Assembly (NCBI GenBank): GCA_027067855.1
Contig: JAMOUX010000026.1
Coordinates: forward strand, 142,473 to 206,472
Direction of reading: 5' to 3'
Source of the DNA: Candidatus Fermentibacteraceae bacterium
Lineage (GTDB): Bacteria > Fermentibacterota > Fermentibacteria > Fermentibacterales > JCC-6
DNA length: 64,000 nt
Shown one piece after another: positions 22,145-32,347 of this stretch; within the stretch, counting starts at the first letter, position 1; every line of letters starts with the position of its first letter. The notes beneath the pieces are model-generated. The model saw nothing but the letters and a program-made list of their open reading frames with translations, did no database searches and was not told where the DNA came from. Position numbers and translations under genes: made by a program.

Positions 22145-25100
22145 TTGACCGGAGAATCCACGGTACTGGAGAGGAAGGTACTCGGGATCCTTCGTGGCGT
22201 GGATGGTGCATTGGGTACCGGAGCGCTGTCCTTCATCCTCGACCTGTCGGAAAAACAGTTGAAGGAAGTGCTGGAAATCCTGGAGGACGGGTCGGTTGTC
22301 CGCCGGTTGACCGTCTTTCGTCACCCGGCCTGGTTGGTACCGGGGGGAAGCGCCGTCGCCCTTTCCGCGAGAATAACCGAGAAACTGGTCGGATACGCCG
22401 TGTCGTCATTCCGGGTCGCTCTCGGAGATTTACTTACCGTACTTCACAATGAGAATCTTTCCGTCGGGGAGCGCAGGTCCATACTTCTCAGGGCTTTCCA
22501 CCTGGCCGGGGAACAGGGGGAAGAGGAAGTCTGTGCCCTCCTCCTGGAAGACGTTTTCAGGTTGGACGGTCTTTCTGCAGCTGAAGTCGCCGGTGTGCTG
22601 AAGATGTTCGAGCCCCGAAAAATGAAGGGGTTCGATCCCGTTTCCGCCGAGGCGTTCATAGGTCGGGCCATGAAGATACTGGAAGGGTCACGGGAGGAAG
22701 CGTGGGTACTGACCAGGCTCGGAGAACTGGATTTCCTGCGCAACCGTTCTTCCGTCTCCATGGAGAGACTGTCGGCTGCACTCGATCTTTGCATGCAGGA
22801 TGGTTTTGCAGCCCCGGTTCCGGTGATAACGGACTGCCTCCGCGAGTTCAGGGGAGATTTCCAGGTCATTGAAGCGATAATCGACAAAGTGGCCGCCGTC
22901 GTGAAGTGGGCGGAATCCCTGGATGAAGACGCCGCCGCAGTGGTAGTCGCATCGGCCGCCGCATTGCAGGCCGCGTTCGGGTTGGGTAACGCGGCTCATG
23001 AAACCATGCTTTCCGCGATGAAGCACTTTCCGTCCGCATCCGGAAAGGCGCGACTGGCCATGGCTGGATACAGGGCGCTCGTGTGTATTACGCAGGGTCA
23101 CAGGAAGGCGGCCATGACGATACTCCGGGACGGGCTGAACGAAGCCGTAACCATGGGTGACCAGCAGGCTGTGGTGGAGATACTGGTTCTCATGACGGAG
23201 GAGATGAAGAAAAGATCCGGCTTTACTCTGAGGGATTTGGTCTCGCTGCTCCGGGAGGTTTCGAAGGAGGTCGGGGAGAGAGGCGACGTTCATGCCGGGC
23301 TCTTCCTCCTGGATAATCTCGTCGGTCTTCATGCGAGGACCCTGCATTTCGGAGATGCCCGGCTGGCTGCGGAGAAACTCGCCCTGTTGCTTCAATCCAC
23401 GGGTCTGCCGTATAGCGGATCGGGCCGAAACGTGTACCTCGCCTACTGGAACTTTCTCACCGGTCTGGAAGTCGAGTCTCCGGGAAGAATCGAACGGTTG
23501 CGGGAATTCTCGGAATTCCTCGAAAGACTTCTCGCCGGTGACGATCCGGTGGAGGAAGCGAGAACGATGGTCCGTGGTCCCGTCCCCCAGGTTTCCGATG
23601 AAAGGCATCTTCACCTCCTGGTACTCGCTCTCGAAGCCTTTGCGAGAGGAGCCGTACAATCGGCTTCCGTCATCGCCGCGGCTCTGGATGCCGTGTATGG
23701 AAGGCGCTTGCACATGAAGGCCATTTCCTGGAAATTCTGCTTAAGCGGTATCCTGTCTTCTAATGGAGCCGTAGCGGAGGATTTCCTCCATACCGCGCAG
23801 ATCCTGGCAAGACAGATGGATGAACTTCTCCTTGTCTGGTTGTTGCTGAGGTGCCGGCTTTCCCTGGATATATGGAGAGATTCCGCCGGGAGGAACGGTT
23901 TACTGCTGATGCTGGCCGAACTTGATGGTTTCGCGAGAGATAACGCCGGGGAAGATGCCGGATTGTTTTGGGATAACGTGGACGCGTCGGGCAGGCTGGA
24001 ACAGCTTTATGCCGCATCGGGAGCGGTTGCGAAGGGATCCTTGCGCGAGTTGAGGGACTTGCTGGCCGGTACCGGCAAATCGAAGGAACCGGTTCGCCTG
24101 GAAGACCTCTCCGATGTTTTTGCCAGGGTTTCGAACAGGTCGGAAATAAGCGCCAGCCTGGAGGTCATGGGAAGGCTTACCTCCGCCGACAGGGTAATGG
24201 TGGTGAAATCCCTGGACGGAGACGTGGAAATGGTGGAGGAGCACGGAACCGGTAAATGGCGTAAACCCGGCAGGGAGATTCGCGAAGTGTTGCTGGAACG
24301 TCCCGGTGACCGGGTTTGGATCGATAATTTCGGTGTGGATCCCTACGGCGCGAGAAGCTTCCTGGTCATCCCGGCGGGGAGAGACATTCCAAACGGAAAT
24401 TCCGCCGGGGAGTACGTGGTGGTGGAACGTGATTTTCCTTTCCGGGAGGAAGACGGCACAAGAAATTTCCTTCTTGACGTTCTTGCCAGGCAGGTGGAAG
24501 CGGCTCTTCGATTTCGGGCCGTTCAGGTGGCCGGATGCGTGGACGGACCGACGGGTGTGATGTCGGGCTTCTCGTTGGTGAGCCGGTTGACGGAATTTCT
24601 TTCGGATACCGGAGAACCTATTTCCGTGCTGGTGATGGGTGTTGATCATCTCGACGAAATGAACCGTTCCATGGGATGGGAAGCGGGAGCGGAAATCATC
24701 AGGAACGTAGCGGAAACATTGAGAGGAGTTCTGAGACCGTCGGATGTCGTAGGCCGCCTGGACCGGGGAATTTTCGGTATCCTGCTGCCGTCCGCTGCGG
24801 CGAGGGATGCCTCAAAAATTGCGTGGAGACTGTGTACTGCGGTTTCGGCTGCGGTTTTGCTCCCCGATGGAATTCCGGTCACCGCTTCCGTGGGTACGGT
24901 ATCTGCCGGGAACGGAAACTTTTCTCCCCAGGACCTGCTGAAAACCGCCGGATTGGCCATGCTCAGGGCTATGGAAGGTGGAGGCGGCAGGGTTTTCTCG
25001 CTGGACGCCGTCCCCGGAAACGACGGAAATTCGAAGCCGGGAATCTTTCACACGGGAGATCCCGGAAGGGATGCCGCCATCTACAGCGCGGTAATGGGAC

Positions 25101-25429
25101 TTCTGGTCGGTGGTCCTCACTCTCCGACTCTCGTGGCGGAGAGGTTGCAGGAGGCCCTGGAGAGTCGGGCCGTGATCCTGGTGAGTGATGGATTGGTTCA
25201 CGTTGCCGGAGAAGAAGAAGCTCGGAGTCTGCTGGTTCCGATGCCCCGGATGAAACCGCCGGAGAAATCTAGTCCTGTAAAAGCGGATGGGCGGGAAGGA
25301 TTTCTTTATCGTTACGGCAATGACTCGGCGCTTGCGGCGGTCTGGAAGGAAAATTGCGTACCTTCCTGGGCGGAGGATATTTTCACGGCCCTGTCACGTT
25401 TGACGAAACTGCTTCTGTTCAAGGATTGA
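22145..25429 (+). CDS. large regulator with helical repeats, GAF-like and degenerate GGDEF domains
   Basis: 1094 residues from TTG 22145 (AAAGGAG upstream). Residues 1-60 look like a winged helix. Residues 100-620 are helical, TPR-like repeats as in MalT/LuxR-type activators. Residues 650-790 are GAF-like and 800-960 GGDEF-like. In the GGDEF domain the first Asp region is kept (VMGVDHLDEMN) but the signature GG(D/E)EF reads DRGIF within GRLDRGIFGILLP, so cyclase activity is probably lost. A 110-residue C-terminal segment follows. No P-loop was seen. Probably a soluble signalling scaffold; ligand and target unknown. The 3' end overlaps convergent uvrA by 36 bases. Confidence 0.8.
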   Translation: MTGESTVLERKVLGILRGVDGALGTGALSFILDLSEKQLKEVLEILEDGSVVRRLTVFRHPAWLVPGGSAVALSARITEKLVGYAVSSFRVALGDLLTVLHNENLSVGERRSILLRAFHLAGEQGEEEVCALLLEDVFRLDGLSAAEVAGVLKMFEPRKMKGFDPVSAEAFIGRAMKILEGSREEAWVLTRLGELDFLRNRSSVSMERLSAALDLCMQDGFAAPVPVITDCLREFRGDFQVIEAIIDKVAAVVKWAESLDEDAAAVVVASAAALQAAFGLGNAAHETMLSAMKHFPSASGKARLAMAGYRALVCITQGHRKAAMTILRDGLNEAVTMGDQQAVVEILVLMTEEMKKRSGFTLRDLVSLLREVSKEVGERGDVHAGLFLLDNLVGLHARTLHFGDARLAAEKLALLLQSTGLPYSGSGRNVYLAYWNFLTGLEVESPGRIERLREFSEFLERLLAGDDPVEEARTMVRGPVPQVSDERHLHLLVLALEAFARGAVQSASVIAAALDAVYGRRLHMKAISWKFCLSGILSSNGAVAEDFLHTAQILARQMDELLLVWLLLRCRLSLDIWRDSAGRNGLLLMLAELDGFARDNAGEDAGLFWDNVDASGRLEQLYAASGAVAKGSLRELRDLLAGTGKSKEPVRLEDLSDVFARVSNRSEISASLEVMGRLTSADRVMVVKSLDGDVEMVEEHGTGKWRKPGREIREVLLERPGDRVWIDNFGVDPYGARSFLVIPAGRDIPNGNSAGEYVVVERDFPFREEDGTRNFLLDVLARQVEAALRFRAVQVAGCVDGPTGVMSGFSLVSRLTEFLSDTGEPISVLVMGVDHLDEMNRSMGWEAGAEIIRNVAETLRGVLRPSDVVGRLDRGIFGILLPSAAARDASKIAWRLCTAVSAAVLLPDGIPVTASVGTVSAGNGNFSPQDLLKTAGLAMLRAMEGGGGRVFSLDAVPGNDGNSKPGIFHTGDPGRDAAIYSAVMGLLVGGPHSPTLVAERLQEALESRAVILVSDGLVHVAGEEEARSLLVPMPRMKPPEKSSPVKADGREGFLYRYGNDSALAAVWKENCVPSWAEDIFTALSRLTKLLLFKD

Positions 25430-28246
25430 ATCCTTTTCGAAAGCCTTCTTCAGGTACAGGCCGGTGACGGAATCGGTGTTTTCGGCAAGTTGTTCCGGGG
25501 TGCCTGTGGCGACTATCCTTCCGCCCTCATCACCTCCGTCCGGTCCGAGGTCGATTACCCAACCCGCGTTCTTTATGACATCCATGTTGTGTTCGATGAC
25601 GATAACGGTATTACCGTTCTTCACGAGCCTGGATAGGACCAGGAGCAGTTTCTTCACGTCGTGAAAGTGCAGGCCCGTTGTGGGTTCGTCCAGTATGTAG
25701 GCGGTGTGTGAGCCGCCGGGCCTGGACAACTCCCTGGCGAGCTTTATTCTCTGAGCTTCTCCTCCGGATAAGGTGGTGGCGGGTTGGCCCAGCTGTATGT
25801 AACCCAGCCCCACGTCGTCGAGTACATTCAATATCCGATATACGGCGGGTATCCTCTCGAAGTGCGACATGGCCTCTTTTACGGTAAGTTCCAATACTTG
25901 GGATATATTGAGCCCCCGGTACGTGACTTTCAGTGTTTCCCTGTTGAACCTCTTGCCCTTGCATGTTTTACATTCTATGAAGACATCGGAAAGGAAGTGC
26001 ATCTCTATCTTCTTGACCCCGGCGCCCTGGCAGTCTTCGCATCGCCCCCCCTTGATATTGAAACTGAATCTGCCGGGTTTGTAGCCTCTTATCCTGGCAA
26101 GGGAAGTTTCGGCGAACAGGTGCCTTATATGGTCGAAAACCTTGGTGTACGTGGCCGGGTTGGACCTGGGAGTTTTCCCTATGGGGTCCTGGGAGATATT
26201 TATCACCTTGTCCACGTACTCCACTCCTTCCAATGCTCCGAATGGCCCCGGCCTGGTCTTCAGCGGGGTTCCAAGGGCTGCGGATAGTGCGGGATAGAGA
26301 GTTTGGCTGATCAGGGAACTCTTGCCGGAGCCCGATACTCCGGTTACGCATACGAATGTGCCCAGGGGTATTTCGAGGTTGACGTTCTTGAGGTTGTGAA
26401 GAGCGGCGTTGCGGAGTCTTAGATACCTGTCCGGTTTGACCGCGGGGGGAATGGTCCTGTGGATGAACTTCCTCCCGGCGAGATAGTCGCCGGTAAGAGA
26501 ATCTTTGGAGGACATGATGTTTTGGGGCGTGCCCTGAGCGATCACCCTTCCCCCGTTTGTTCCGGCTCCGGGACCGAAATCTATGACGTGATCGGCGGAC
26601 ATGATGGTTTCGTAGTCATGTTCCACCACCAGTACGGTGTTGCCCAGGTTTCTGAGTTTCTTCAGTGTCTCCAGGAGCCTTCCGTTATCCCTCTGGTGCA
26701 GGCCGATGGTAGGTTCGTCCAGAACATAGAGAACCCCGGTGAGACCGCTTCCTATCTGGCTGGCCAGCCTTATTCTCTGCGCTTCCCCCCCGGAAAGGGA
26801 GGGTGACGGCCTGTCCAGGGTCAGGTAATGCAGTCCCACGTTCCCCAGGAATTCCAGCCTGCCGGTGATTTCTCTGATGAGTTCCGAGGCTATCTTTCTC
26901 TTCCAGTCGTCCAATTTCATCCCGGTGAAGAATTTCAGCAACTCTTCGACCGTCAGGGAACTCAGCTCGTGAATGCCTCTCCCGGCCACGGTTACGGCCC
27001 TGGCTTCCCTTTTGAGCCTGGTCCCACCACACTCGGAGCATGGAGATTTGTTGAAGAATCGTTCATAATGTTTTCTGGCCGCCTGGCTTGTAGTGGTGCG
27101 GAACAGCCGTTCTATCCTGGGTATAACTCCTTCCCACTTGGTTTTCCAGGTTCCCGAAGAGTTTCCGGAAGACCAGGAAACGTCCAGCGAGAGCTGGTTC
27201 GAACCGTAGAGGATGGTGTCCTGTACGTTCTCCGGAAGACTCTGCCAGGGAGCTCCGAAATTGAAGTCCAATGCCCTTGCAAGAGCCATGAGAAGATTCC
27301 TGGCCTGTCCCGAGGGAACACCGAATGGAGCAAGGGCGCCGTCCTTTATCGAAAGGGCTGTCCTGGGAACCACCAGAAGCGGGTCTATTTTCATCTCGTA
27401 ACCCAGGCCGGAACATTCGAGACACATTCCCAGAGGGTTGTTGAAACCGAAAAGCTGGGGAGTGAGTTCCGGCATGCTCACCCCGCAGTATGCGCATGCG
27501 CTGTGTTCGCTCATCAGGATTTCGGAGCCGGTGTCCGCGTCGATGGCGGCCAGCGTCCCATCCCCCTCCGTCAGGGCGGTTTCAATGGAATCCTGGAGCC
27601 TGCCGGATGTTCCTTCCCCCACCTTTATCCTGTCCACGACAAGATGGATGGTGTGTTTTCTTTTGCCATCCAGTATCGGAAGGGAATCCAGGTTTTCCTG
27701 GCGTCCGTCAACCAGGATCCTGGCGTAACCACGGTTCCTGAGCGAGGAAAGAAGCTTGGCATGGCCGCCCTTCCTGTTCCTGACGAGGGGAACCGTCAAC
27801 AGCAACCTGGTTCCGGCGGGAAGTTTCCGCAGCCTGTCCACCATCTGTTCCGGAGATTGACCTATTACTTCTCTGCCGCACTCGGGACAATGCGGAGTGC
27901 CTATCCTGGCGAACAGCACCCGCAGGAAATCGGATATCTCCGTAACGGTGCCCACTGTAGATCTGGGGTTGTGACTCACGGTTTTCTGTTCTATCGAAAT
28001 GGCGGGAGACAAGCCCTCTATACTTTCATACAAAGGTTTTTCCAATTGTCCGAGAAATTGCCTGGCATAAGCGGACAGGGATTCGACGTAACGACGTTGG
28101 CCTTCGGCATAGAGGGTGTCGAAAGCGAAGGAACTCTTACCCGAACCCGACACGCCGGTCAGCACGACGAGCCTGTTGGTGGGAATCTCGACGGTGATGT
28201 TCTTCAGGTTGTGCTCCCTGGCGCCCCGTACGATTATCCTGTCCAT
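25394..28246 (-). CDS. uvrA: excinuclease ABC subunit A
   Basis: 950 residues, full length. It has two ABC ATPase modules with Walker [13 protein letters not shown] (31-42) and [10 protein letters not shown] in the second half, and signature motifs [12 protein letters not shown] and [12 protein letters not shown]. Zinc-binding motifs include CPECG, CSECGG and CEDCQGAG with CKTCKG. It recognises DNA damage with UvrB in nucleotide excision repair. Start ATG 28246 is chosen for [16 protein letters not shown] and for AAGGAAG upstream; an in-frame ATG at 28276 adds ten atypical residues. Upstream lies a palindrome at 28317-28329. Confidence 0.98.
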   Translation of the reverse strand: MDRIIVRGAREHNLKNITVEIPTNRLVVLTGVSGSGKSSFAFDTLYAEGQRRYVESLSAYARQFLGQLEKPLYESIEGLSPAISIEQKTVSHNPRSTVGTVTEISDFLRVLFARIGTPHCPECGREVIGQSPEQMVDRLRKLPAGTRLLLTVPLVRNRKGGHAKLLSSLRNRGYARILVDGRQENLDSLPILDGKRKHTIHLVVDRIKVGEGTSGRLQDSIETALTEGDGTLAAIDADTGSEILMSEHSACAYCGVSMPELTPQLFGFNNPLGMCLECSGLGYEMKIDPLLVVPRTALSIKDGALAPFGVPSGQARNLLMALARALDFNFGAPWQSLPENVQDTILYGSNQLSLDVSWSSGNSSGTWKTKWEGVIPRIERLFRTTTSQAARKHYERFFNKSPCSECGGTRLKREARAVTVAGRGIHELSSLTVEELLKFFTGMKLDDWKRKIASELIREITGRLEFLGNVGLHYLTLDRPSPSLSGGEAQRIRLASQIGSGLTGVLYVLDEPTIGLHQRDNGRLLETLKKLRNLGNTVLVVEHDYETIMSADHVIDFGPGAGTNGGRVIAQGTPQNIMSSKDSLTGDYLAGRKFIHRTIPPAVKPDRYLRLRNAALHNLKNVNLEIPLGTFVCVTGVSGSGKSSLISQTLYPALSAALGTPLKTRPGPFGALEGVEYVDKVINISQDPIGKTPRSNPATYTKVFDHIRHLFAETSLARIRGYKPGRFSFNIKGGRCEDCQGAGVKKIEMHFLSDVFIECKTCKGKRFNRETLKVTYRGLNISQVLELTVKEAMSHFERIPAVYRILNVLDDVGLGYIQLGQPATTLSGGEAQRIKLARELSRPGGSHTAYILDEPTTGLHFHDVKKLLLVLSRLVKNGNTVIVIEHNMDVIKNAGWVIDLGPDGGDEGGRIVATGTPEQLAENTDSVTGLYLKKAFEKDSILEQKQFRQT

Positions 28247-28316
28247 TTCTTCCTTTCGGCATGGACCCCGATACATACGTCAATCTTTAAATATACAAGC
28301 CTACGGTCGCGGTGGA

Positions 28317-28329
28317 ATTGTGCCACAAT
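28317..28329. promoter_or_regulatory. 13-base palindrome between uvrA and dnaK
   Basis: ATTGTG-C-CACAAT is a perfect inverted repeat in the divergent spacer, 71 bases before the uvrA start and 30 bases before the candidate dnaK -35. It could be an operator for a damage- or stress-responsive repressor. It does not match the E. coli or Bacillus LexA box, nor CIRCE. Confidence 0.35.
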
Positions 28330-28358
28330 AGCACGTCCCGCCCCGCGAGTGACGGGTT

Positions 28359-28387
28359 TTGCGATGGACGAAACGGCTTAACGTAAT
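28359..28387 (+). promoter_or_regulatory. candidate dnaK promoter
   Basis: TTGCGA (28359-28364) and CGTAAT (28382-28387) are spaced by 17 bases, each with 4/6 matches. It would give a leader of about 100 bases that contains the inverted repeat at 28411-28444. Confidence 0.4.
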
Positions 28388-28410
28388 GTGGTTCCGGGAC
28401 TTGAAACTTA

Positions 28411-28444
28411 AAGAATTTCTGGCAAGCGGATTGCTCGAATTCTT
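28411..28444 (+). promoter_or_regulatory. interrupted inverted repeat in dnaK leader
   Basis: AAGAATT (28411-28417) pairs with AATTCTT (28438-28444), and inside it GCAA (28423-28426) pairs with TTGC around GCGGA. The element lies 54 bases before dnaK and just after CTTGAAA, a sigma32-like -35 for which no matching -10 was found. It may be an operator or an RNA hairpin controlling the chaperone operon. Confidence 0.4.
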
Positions 28445-28498
28445 CCCGGAATATTTGGTAATCACGGTTAATGATCAGGCGAACACGGGGGAGGAATT

Positions 28499-30403
28499 AT
28501 GGACAAGATAATAGGAATCGATTTGGGTACCACGAATTCGTGCGTAGCGGTGATGGAAGGTGGCGAGCCTACGGTTATAGCCAATGCCGAGGGCAACAGG
28601 ACCACGCCTTCCGTGGTGGCTTTCAACGACAAGGGAGAACGGTTGGTAGGTGTGGTGGCCTACAGGCAGGCCGTCGCGAATCCCCAGAACACCATCTTCT
28701 CTATAAAAAGGTTCATGGGAAGAAAGTTCAGCGAGGTTACGGAAGAGATATCGAGGGTTCCCTACAAAGTGGTGGAAGGGAAGAACGGTGACGCCTGGGT
28801 GGAGGTGATGGGGAAGAAGTATTCCCCTCCCGAGATTTCCGCCATGATACTGCAGAAAATGAAGCAGACGGCGGAGGATTACCTGGGTCAGAAAGTCGAG
28901 AAAGCGGTTATCACCGTTCCCGCTTATTTTAACGACAGCCAGAGGCAGGCTACCAAGGACGCCGGAAGAATAGCCGGGTTGAAGGTCGAGAGGATTGTCA
29001 ACGAGCCAACCGCGGCGGCCCTGGCTTACGGTTTGGACAAAGAATCCGCCAATCGAACCATAGCGGTCTATGACTTGGGAGGCGGAACCTTCGATATTTC
29101 GATACTCGAGATTGGCGAAGGAGTTTTCGAGGTCAAGTCCACCAACGGAGACACCCATCTGGGTGGTGACGACTTCGACCAGAAGATAATCGATTGGATG
29201 GTCTCCGAATTCAAGAAGAGCAAAGGCGTGGACCTTTCACAGGATCCCATGGCGCTCCAGAGGCTGAAGGAAGCCGCGGAAACCGCGAAGTGCGAACTTT
29301 CCACTACTCAGAGCACCAGTATAAACCTTCCGTTCATAACCGCGGATTCCACCGGGGCCAAACACCTGGACATGACTCTCACCAGATCGAAGCTGGAACA
29401 GCTGGTGCACGATCTGGTCGAGAGAACGGTGGGACCGTGCAAAACGGCGATGAAGGACGCCGGGGTAACGCCTTCCGATATAGACGACGTGCTCCTGGTG
29501 GGAGGACAGACTAGGATGCCCCTGGTGCAGAAGAAGGTAACGGAAATCTTCGGGAAAGAGCCCCACAAGGGAGTGAACCCCGATGAGGTAGTCGCAGTGG
29601 GTGCGGCAATCCAGGCTGGAGTGCTGTCCGGGGACGTAAAGGACGTGCTTCTACTTGATGTCACGCCACTTACTCTGGGTATAGAAACCCTGGGAGGCGT
29701 CGCCACTCCGATAATAGAGAAGAACACTACGATCCCCACCAAGAAGAGCCAGATCTTCAGCACGGCTATGGACAACCAGCCCCAGGTGGAGATCATAGTC
29801 CTTCAGGGTGAACGGAAAATGGCGGCGGACAACAGGGTGATAGGCAGGTTCGTGCTTGACGGTATTCCTCCGGCTCCCAGGGGCGTCCCCCAGATAGAGG
29901 TGACGTTCGACATAGACGCCAACGGCATACTTCACGTGTCGGCCAAGGACAAGGCCACCGGAAAGGAACAGAAGATAACGGTGGAGGCATCCAGCGGACT
30001 TACTGAGGAAGAGATCAAGAAGATGGTCCGCGACGCCGAGATACACGCGGAGGAGGATGCCCGGAAAAAGGAGAGGATAGAGCGCAGAAACCAGGCGGAA
30101 TCGATGGTCTTCGAAATAGAGAAACAGCTGAAGGAATACGGGGACAAGGTGTCGCCGGAGGACAAGTCGAAGCTCGAGGAAGCGATCTCTTCTATGAAGA
30201 AAGCTCTCGAGGGCGATGATGACGACCTGGTGCGGAGGGAGTTCGATAAGCTCCGGGAAACCTGGCAGATGTTCGGCGAGTTGTTTTACAAGCAGCAGCA
30301 GGAGGCCCAGCAGGCGGCTTCCGGAGGCGACGCCGGCGGTAGTGCGAGAGAAGAAGGCGGTGCCGAAACCGTCGATGCCGACTTCGAAGTGGTGGACGAC
30401 TGA
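28499..30403 (+). CDS. dnaK: chaperone DnaK (Hsp70)
   Basis: 634 residues. The ATPase domain has [19 protein letters not shown] at the N-terminus, the [16 protein letters not shown] phosphate loop and a GGQTRMP motif. The substrate domain and helical lid follow, with a C-terminus rich in Gln, Gly and Ala and ending DADFEVVDD, close to the usual (E/D)VxD tail. It folds and rescues proteins with DnaJ and GrpE. The ribosome-binding site GGGGGAGG is strong. Its stop overlaps the grpE start (TGATG), so the three genes form one operon. Confidence 0.99.
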   Translation: MDKIIGIDLGTTNSCVAVMEGGEPTVIANAEGNRTTPSVVAFNDKGERLVGVVAYRQAVANPQNTIFSIKRFMGRKFSEVTEEISRVPYKVVEGKNGDAWVEVMGKKYSPPEISAMILQKMKQTAEDYLGQKVEKAVITVPAYFNDSQRQATKDAGRIAGLKVERIVNEPTAAALAYGLDKESANRTIAVYDLGGGTFDISILEIGEGVFEVKSTNGDTHLGGDDFDQKIIDWMVSEFKKSKGVDLSQDPMALQRLKEAAETAKCELSTTQSTSINLPFITADSTGAKHLDMTLTRSKLEQLVHDLVERTVGPCKTAMKDAGVTPSDIDDVLLVGGQTRMPLVQKKVTEIFGKEPHKGVNPDEVVAVGAAIQAGVLSGDVKDVLLLDVTPLTLGIETLGGVATPIIEKNTTIPTKKSQIFSTAMDNQPQVEIIVLQGERKMAADNRVIGRFVLDGIPPAPRGVPQIEVTFDIDANGILHVSAKDKATGKEQKITVEASSGLTEEEIKKMVRDAEIHAEEDARKKERIERRNQAESMVFEIEKQLKEYGDKVSPEDKSKLEEAISSMKKALEGDDDDLVRREFDKLRETWQMFGELFYKQQQEAQQAASGGDAGGSAREEGGAETVDADFEVVDD

Positions 30404-31068
30404 TGGCGGATCCGAGGAGAGCATCACCGGTCCGGAGTAAGGGTACCTCTGCCAGGAGAAGAAAAAAGATAGTGGAAATAAGGGAGCCCGAGGAGGAGGG
30501 TATGGAAGAGGCAGCCGGGGAAGAGATCGTCGTCGAGGAGGAGCCCGTACGGCCGGAACCCCTCGCCGAACTCCGGCAACCCGACCCGGAGAAGAAACAC
30601 CTGAAGGAACAGCTCATGAGGCTTCAGGCCGAGTTCGATAACTACAGAAAGAGGCAGGCGAGGGAGTTCCGCAGGCTGTGTAACCAGGGGAAGAGGGACT
30701 TGATACTGGAACTTCTGGCCGTGTTGGATAATTTCCATCGTGCCGAGATGCTGATGGAGGAGGGGGACCACTCCATGGAGGAAATAGCCGAGGGTCTCCT
30801 CAAGACATACGGCCAGATGATGTCGATCCTGAAACAGCAGGGTCTGGAAGTTCTGGAAGTGAAGAAAAACGATCCTTTCGATCCCAACATACATGAAGCG
30901 ATGCTGGCCGAGGAAGTGGAGGGATTGGAGAGGGATACGGTCATAGAAGTGTTCCAGCGCGGATATATGCTGGATGGGGAATTGCTCAGGCCCGCCAGGG
31001 TGAAAGTGGGAAAAACTAAGGAACCCCGCACGGAGGAAGCGGAGCCGGAACCCGGGAAAGGGGAATAA
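30403..31068 (+). CDS. grpE: nucleotide exchange factor GrpE
   Basis: 221 residues. A charged N-terminal extension (residues 1-65, Glu/Arg/Pro-rich) leads into the long coiled coil (EKKHLKEQLMRLQAEFDNYRKR) and the beta domain with DPFDPNIHEAM and EVFQRGYMLDGELLRPARVKV, all typical of GrpE. It releases ADP from DnaK. ATG 30403 overlaps the dnaK stop. The basic start (RRASPVRSKGTSARRRKK) is unusually long and of unknown use. Confidence 0.98.
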   Translation: MADPRRASPVRSKGTSARRRKKIVEIREPEEEGMEEAAGEEIVVEEEPVRPEPLAELRQPDPEKKHLKEQLMRLQAEFDNYRKRQAREFRRLCNQGKRDLILELLAVLDNFHRAEMLMEEGDHSMEEIAEGLLKTYGQMMSILKQQGLEVLEVKKNDPFDPNIHEAMLAEEVEGLERDTVIEVFQRGYMLDGELLRPARVKVGKTKEPRTEEAEPEPGKGE

Positions 31069-31074
31069 CACCAG

Positions 31075-32088
31075 GTGACCAAAGATCTTTATTCCGTTCT
31101 TGGGGTTGAGGAGAACGCTTCCCAGGATGAGCTGAAGAAGGCTTATCGGAAGCTGGCCAAAAAGTATCATCCCGACGCCAATCCGGGTGACAAGGCCGCC
31201 GAAGAGAAATTCAAGGAAGTATCGGAGGCCTACGAGATACTTGGAAATCCCGAGAAGAGGGCTAAGTACGACCAGGTGCGGAAGGCCGGCGGAGGATTCG
31301 CCTGGAATTCGATGGACGGCGGAGACGGCGTCTTCGATGACGGCGGACTGGCCGACATCCTGAGATCCATGTTCGGAGGCGGCGCCGGCTTCGAATTCTC
31401 GGGTTTCGGTTCCTCCAGGCGCTCTTCCCCGATGGTTGAGGTAAAGGTGCCATTCAGGACCGCGGCGGCCGGCGGCGTCGTCAGGGCGAATCTTCGACTT
31501 CCCGTTACCTGTCCCGCTTGTATGGGTTCCGGAGGATCGGGACGCAGGAAGTGCGATGCGTGCGGCGGTTCGGGCAGGATGCAGCAGGGGCAGATGGTGA
31601 TGATGTGCCCCGTCTGTAAGGGTTCCGGGTCCGTCGTGACCGACAGGTGTACCCGTTGCGGCGGCTCGGGTGAGATTTTCACCACCGAGCAGGTTGATCT
31701 CCGGATACCGCCGGGATCCGATGACGGAACCGTTCTCAGGTTGACCACTCCTTCAAGGAAGACGCTCAAGGTCAGGCTCGTAGTGGAGCCGGACAAGTTC
31801 TTCTGGAAGGAGGGAAGGGACATCCACTGCAAGGTCGAAGTAACGGCTCCCCAGGCGGTGCTGGGAACCAAGATGAAGGTCAAGACCCTGGATGGCAAGG
31901 TGGTTCTCAAGATTCATCCGGGAACCCAGCCGGGCACCATATTGAGAATTCCCGGCAAGGGGGTACAGTACCGGGGAGCCAAGGGTGACCAGCTGGTACA
32001 CGTTGAAGTAAAGCTTCCCGTGTCGTTGACACCCGAAGAAAAGGAACTCTGGCGGAAGCTGGCCAGGTTGAGCAAGGGCAAGAAGTGA
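31075..32088 (+). CDS. dnaJ: chaperone DnaJ
   Basis: 337 residues from GTG 31075. The J domain is at 1-66 with the HPD motif in YHPDANPG. A Gly/Phe region follows ([15 protein letters not shown]). Four zinc-finger repeats, [24 protein letters not shown] and CTRCGGSG, lead to the two C-terminal substrate-binding domains. The length is slightly below the usual 370-380, with a short G/F linker. It stimulates DnaK ATPase and delivers clients. Follows grpE by 6 bases. Confidence 0.98.
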   Translation: MTKDLYSVLGVEENASQDELKKAYRKLAKKYHPDANPGDKAAEEKFKEVSEAYEILGNPEKRAKYDQVRKAGGGFAWNSMDGGDGVFDDGGLADILRSMFGGGAGFEFSGFGSSRRSSPMVEVKVPFRTAAAGGVVRANLRLPVTCPACMGSGGSGRRKCDACGGSGRMQQGQMVMMCPVCKGSGSVVTDRCTRCGGSGEIFTTEQVDLRIPPGSDDGTVLRLTTPSRKTLKVRLVVEPDKFFWKEGRDIHCKVEVTAPQAVLGTKMKVKTLDGKVVLKIHPGTQPGTILRIPGKGVQYRGAKGDQLVHVEVKLPVSLTPEEKELWRKLARLSKGKK

Positions 32089-32161
32089 CTTGACTTGAAT
32101 GTGGTGCGGGGTTATCCCTGCTTATTCCTGTAATGAATTCCACGGTGTAGGGAGGAATCAC

Positions 32162-32341
32162 GTGGACTACGGTTATCTGGTTTTACTGGTTCCGGGCTTC
32201 CTTTTGTCGGTGGCGGGCTTCGTGTTCCTGGGCAAAAAAAAGCTCAATCCACTGGTTTCCGGCCTGATTTTCCTGGTGGGGACGGTGGCCATGGTTCTGG
32301 GGATACTCCTCACGTGTGTCCCCGATTTTTTCAGGGGCTAG
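32162..32341 (+). CDS. small two-helix membrane protein
   Basis: 59 residues from GTG 32162, which has GGGAGGA 6 bases upstream. Two hydrophobic helices (YLVLLVPGFLLSVAGFVFLG and LVSGLIFLVGTVAMVLGILL) flank a KKKLNP turn. It ends in CVPDFFRG. Only hydrophobicity and the ribosome-binding site support it; no family recognised. It follows dnaJ by 73 bases and may be cotranscribed. Confidence 0.6.
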   Translation: MDYGYLVLLVPGFLLSVAGFVFLGKKKLNPLVSGLIFLVGTVAMVLGILLTCVPDFFRG

Positions 32342-32347
32342 CAGGAA

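Noticed and set aside
28400-28450. Sigma32-type heat-shock promoter before dnaK (CTTGAAA at 28400)
   Set aside because: No CCCCAT-like -10 at 11-16 bases; the nearest CCCGGAAT is far too distant.
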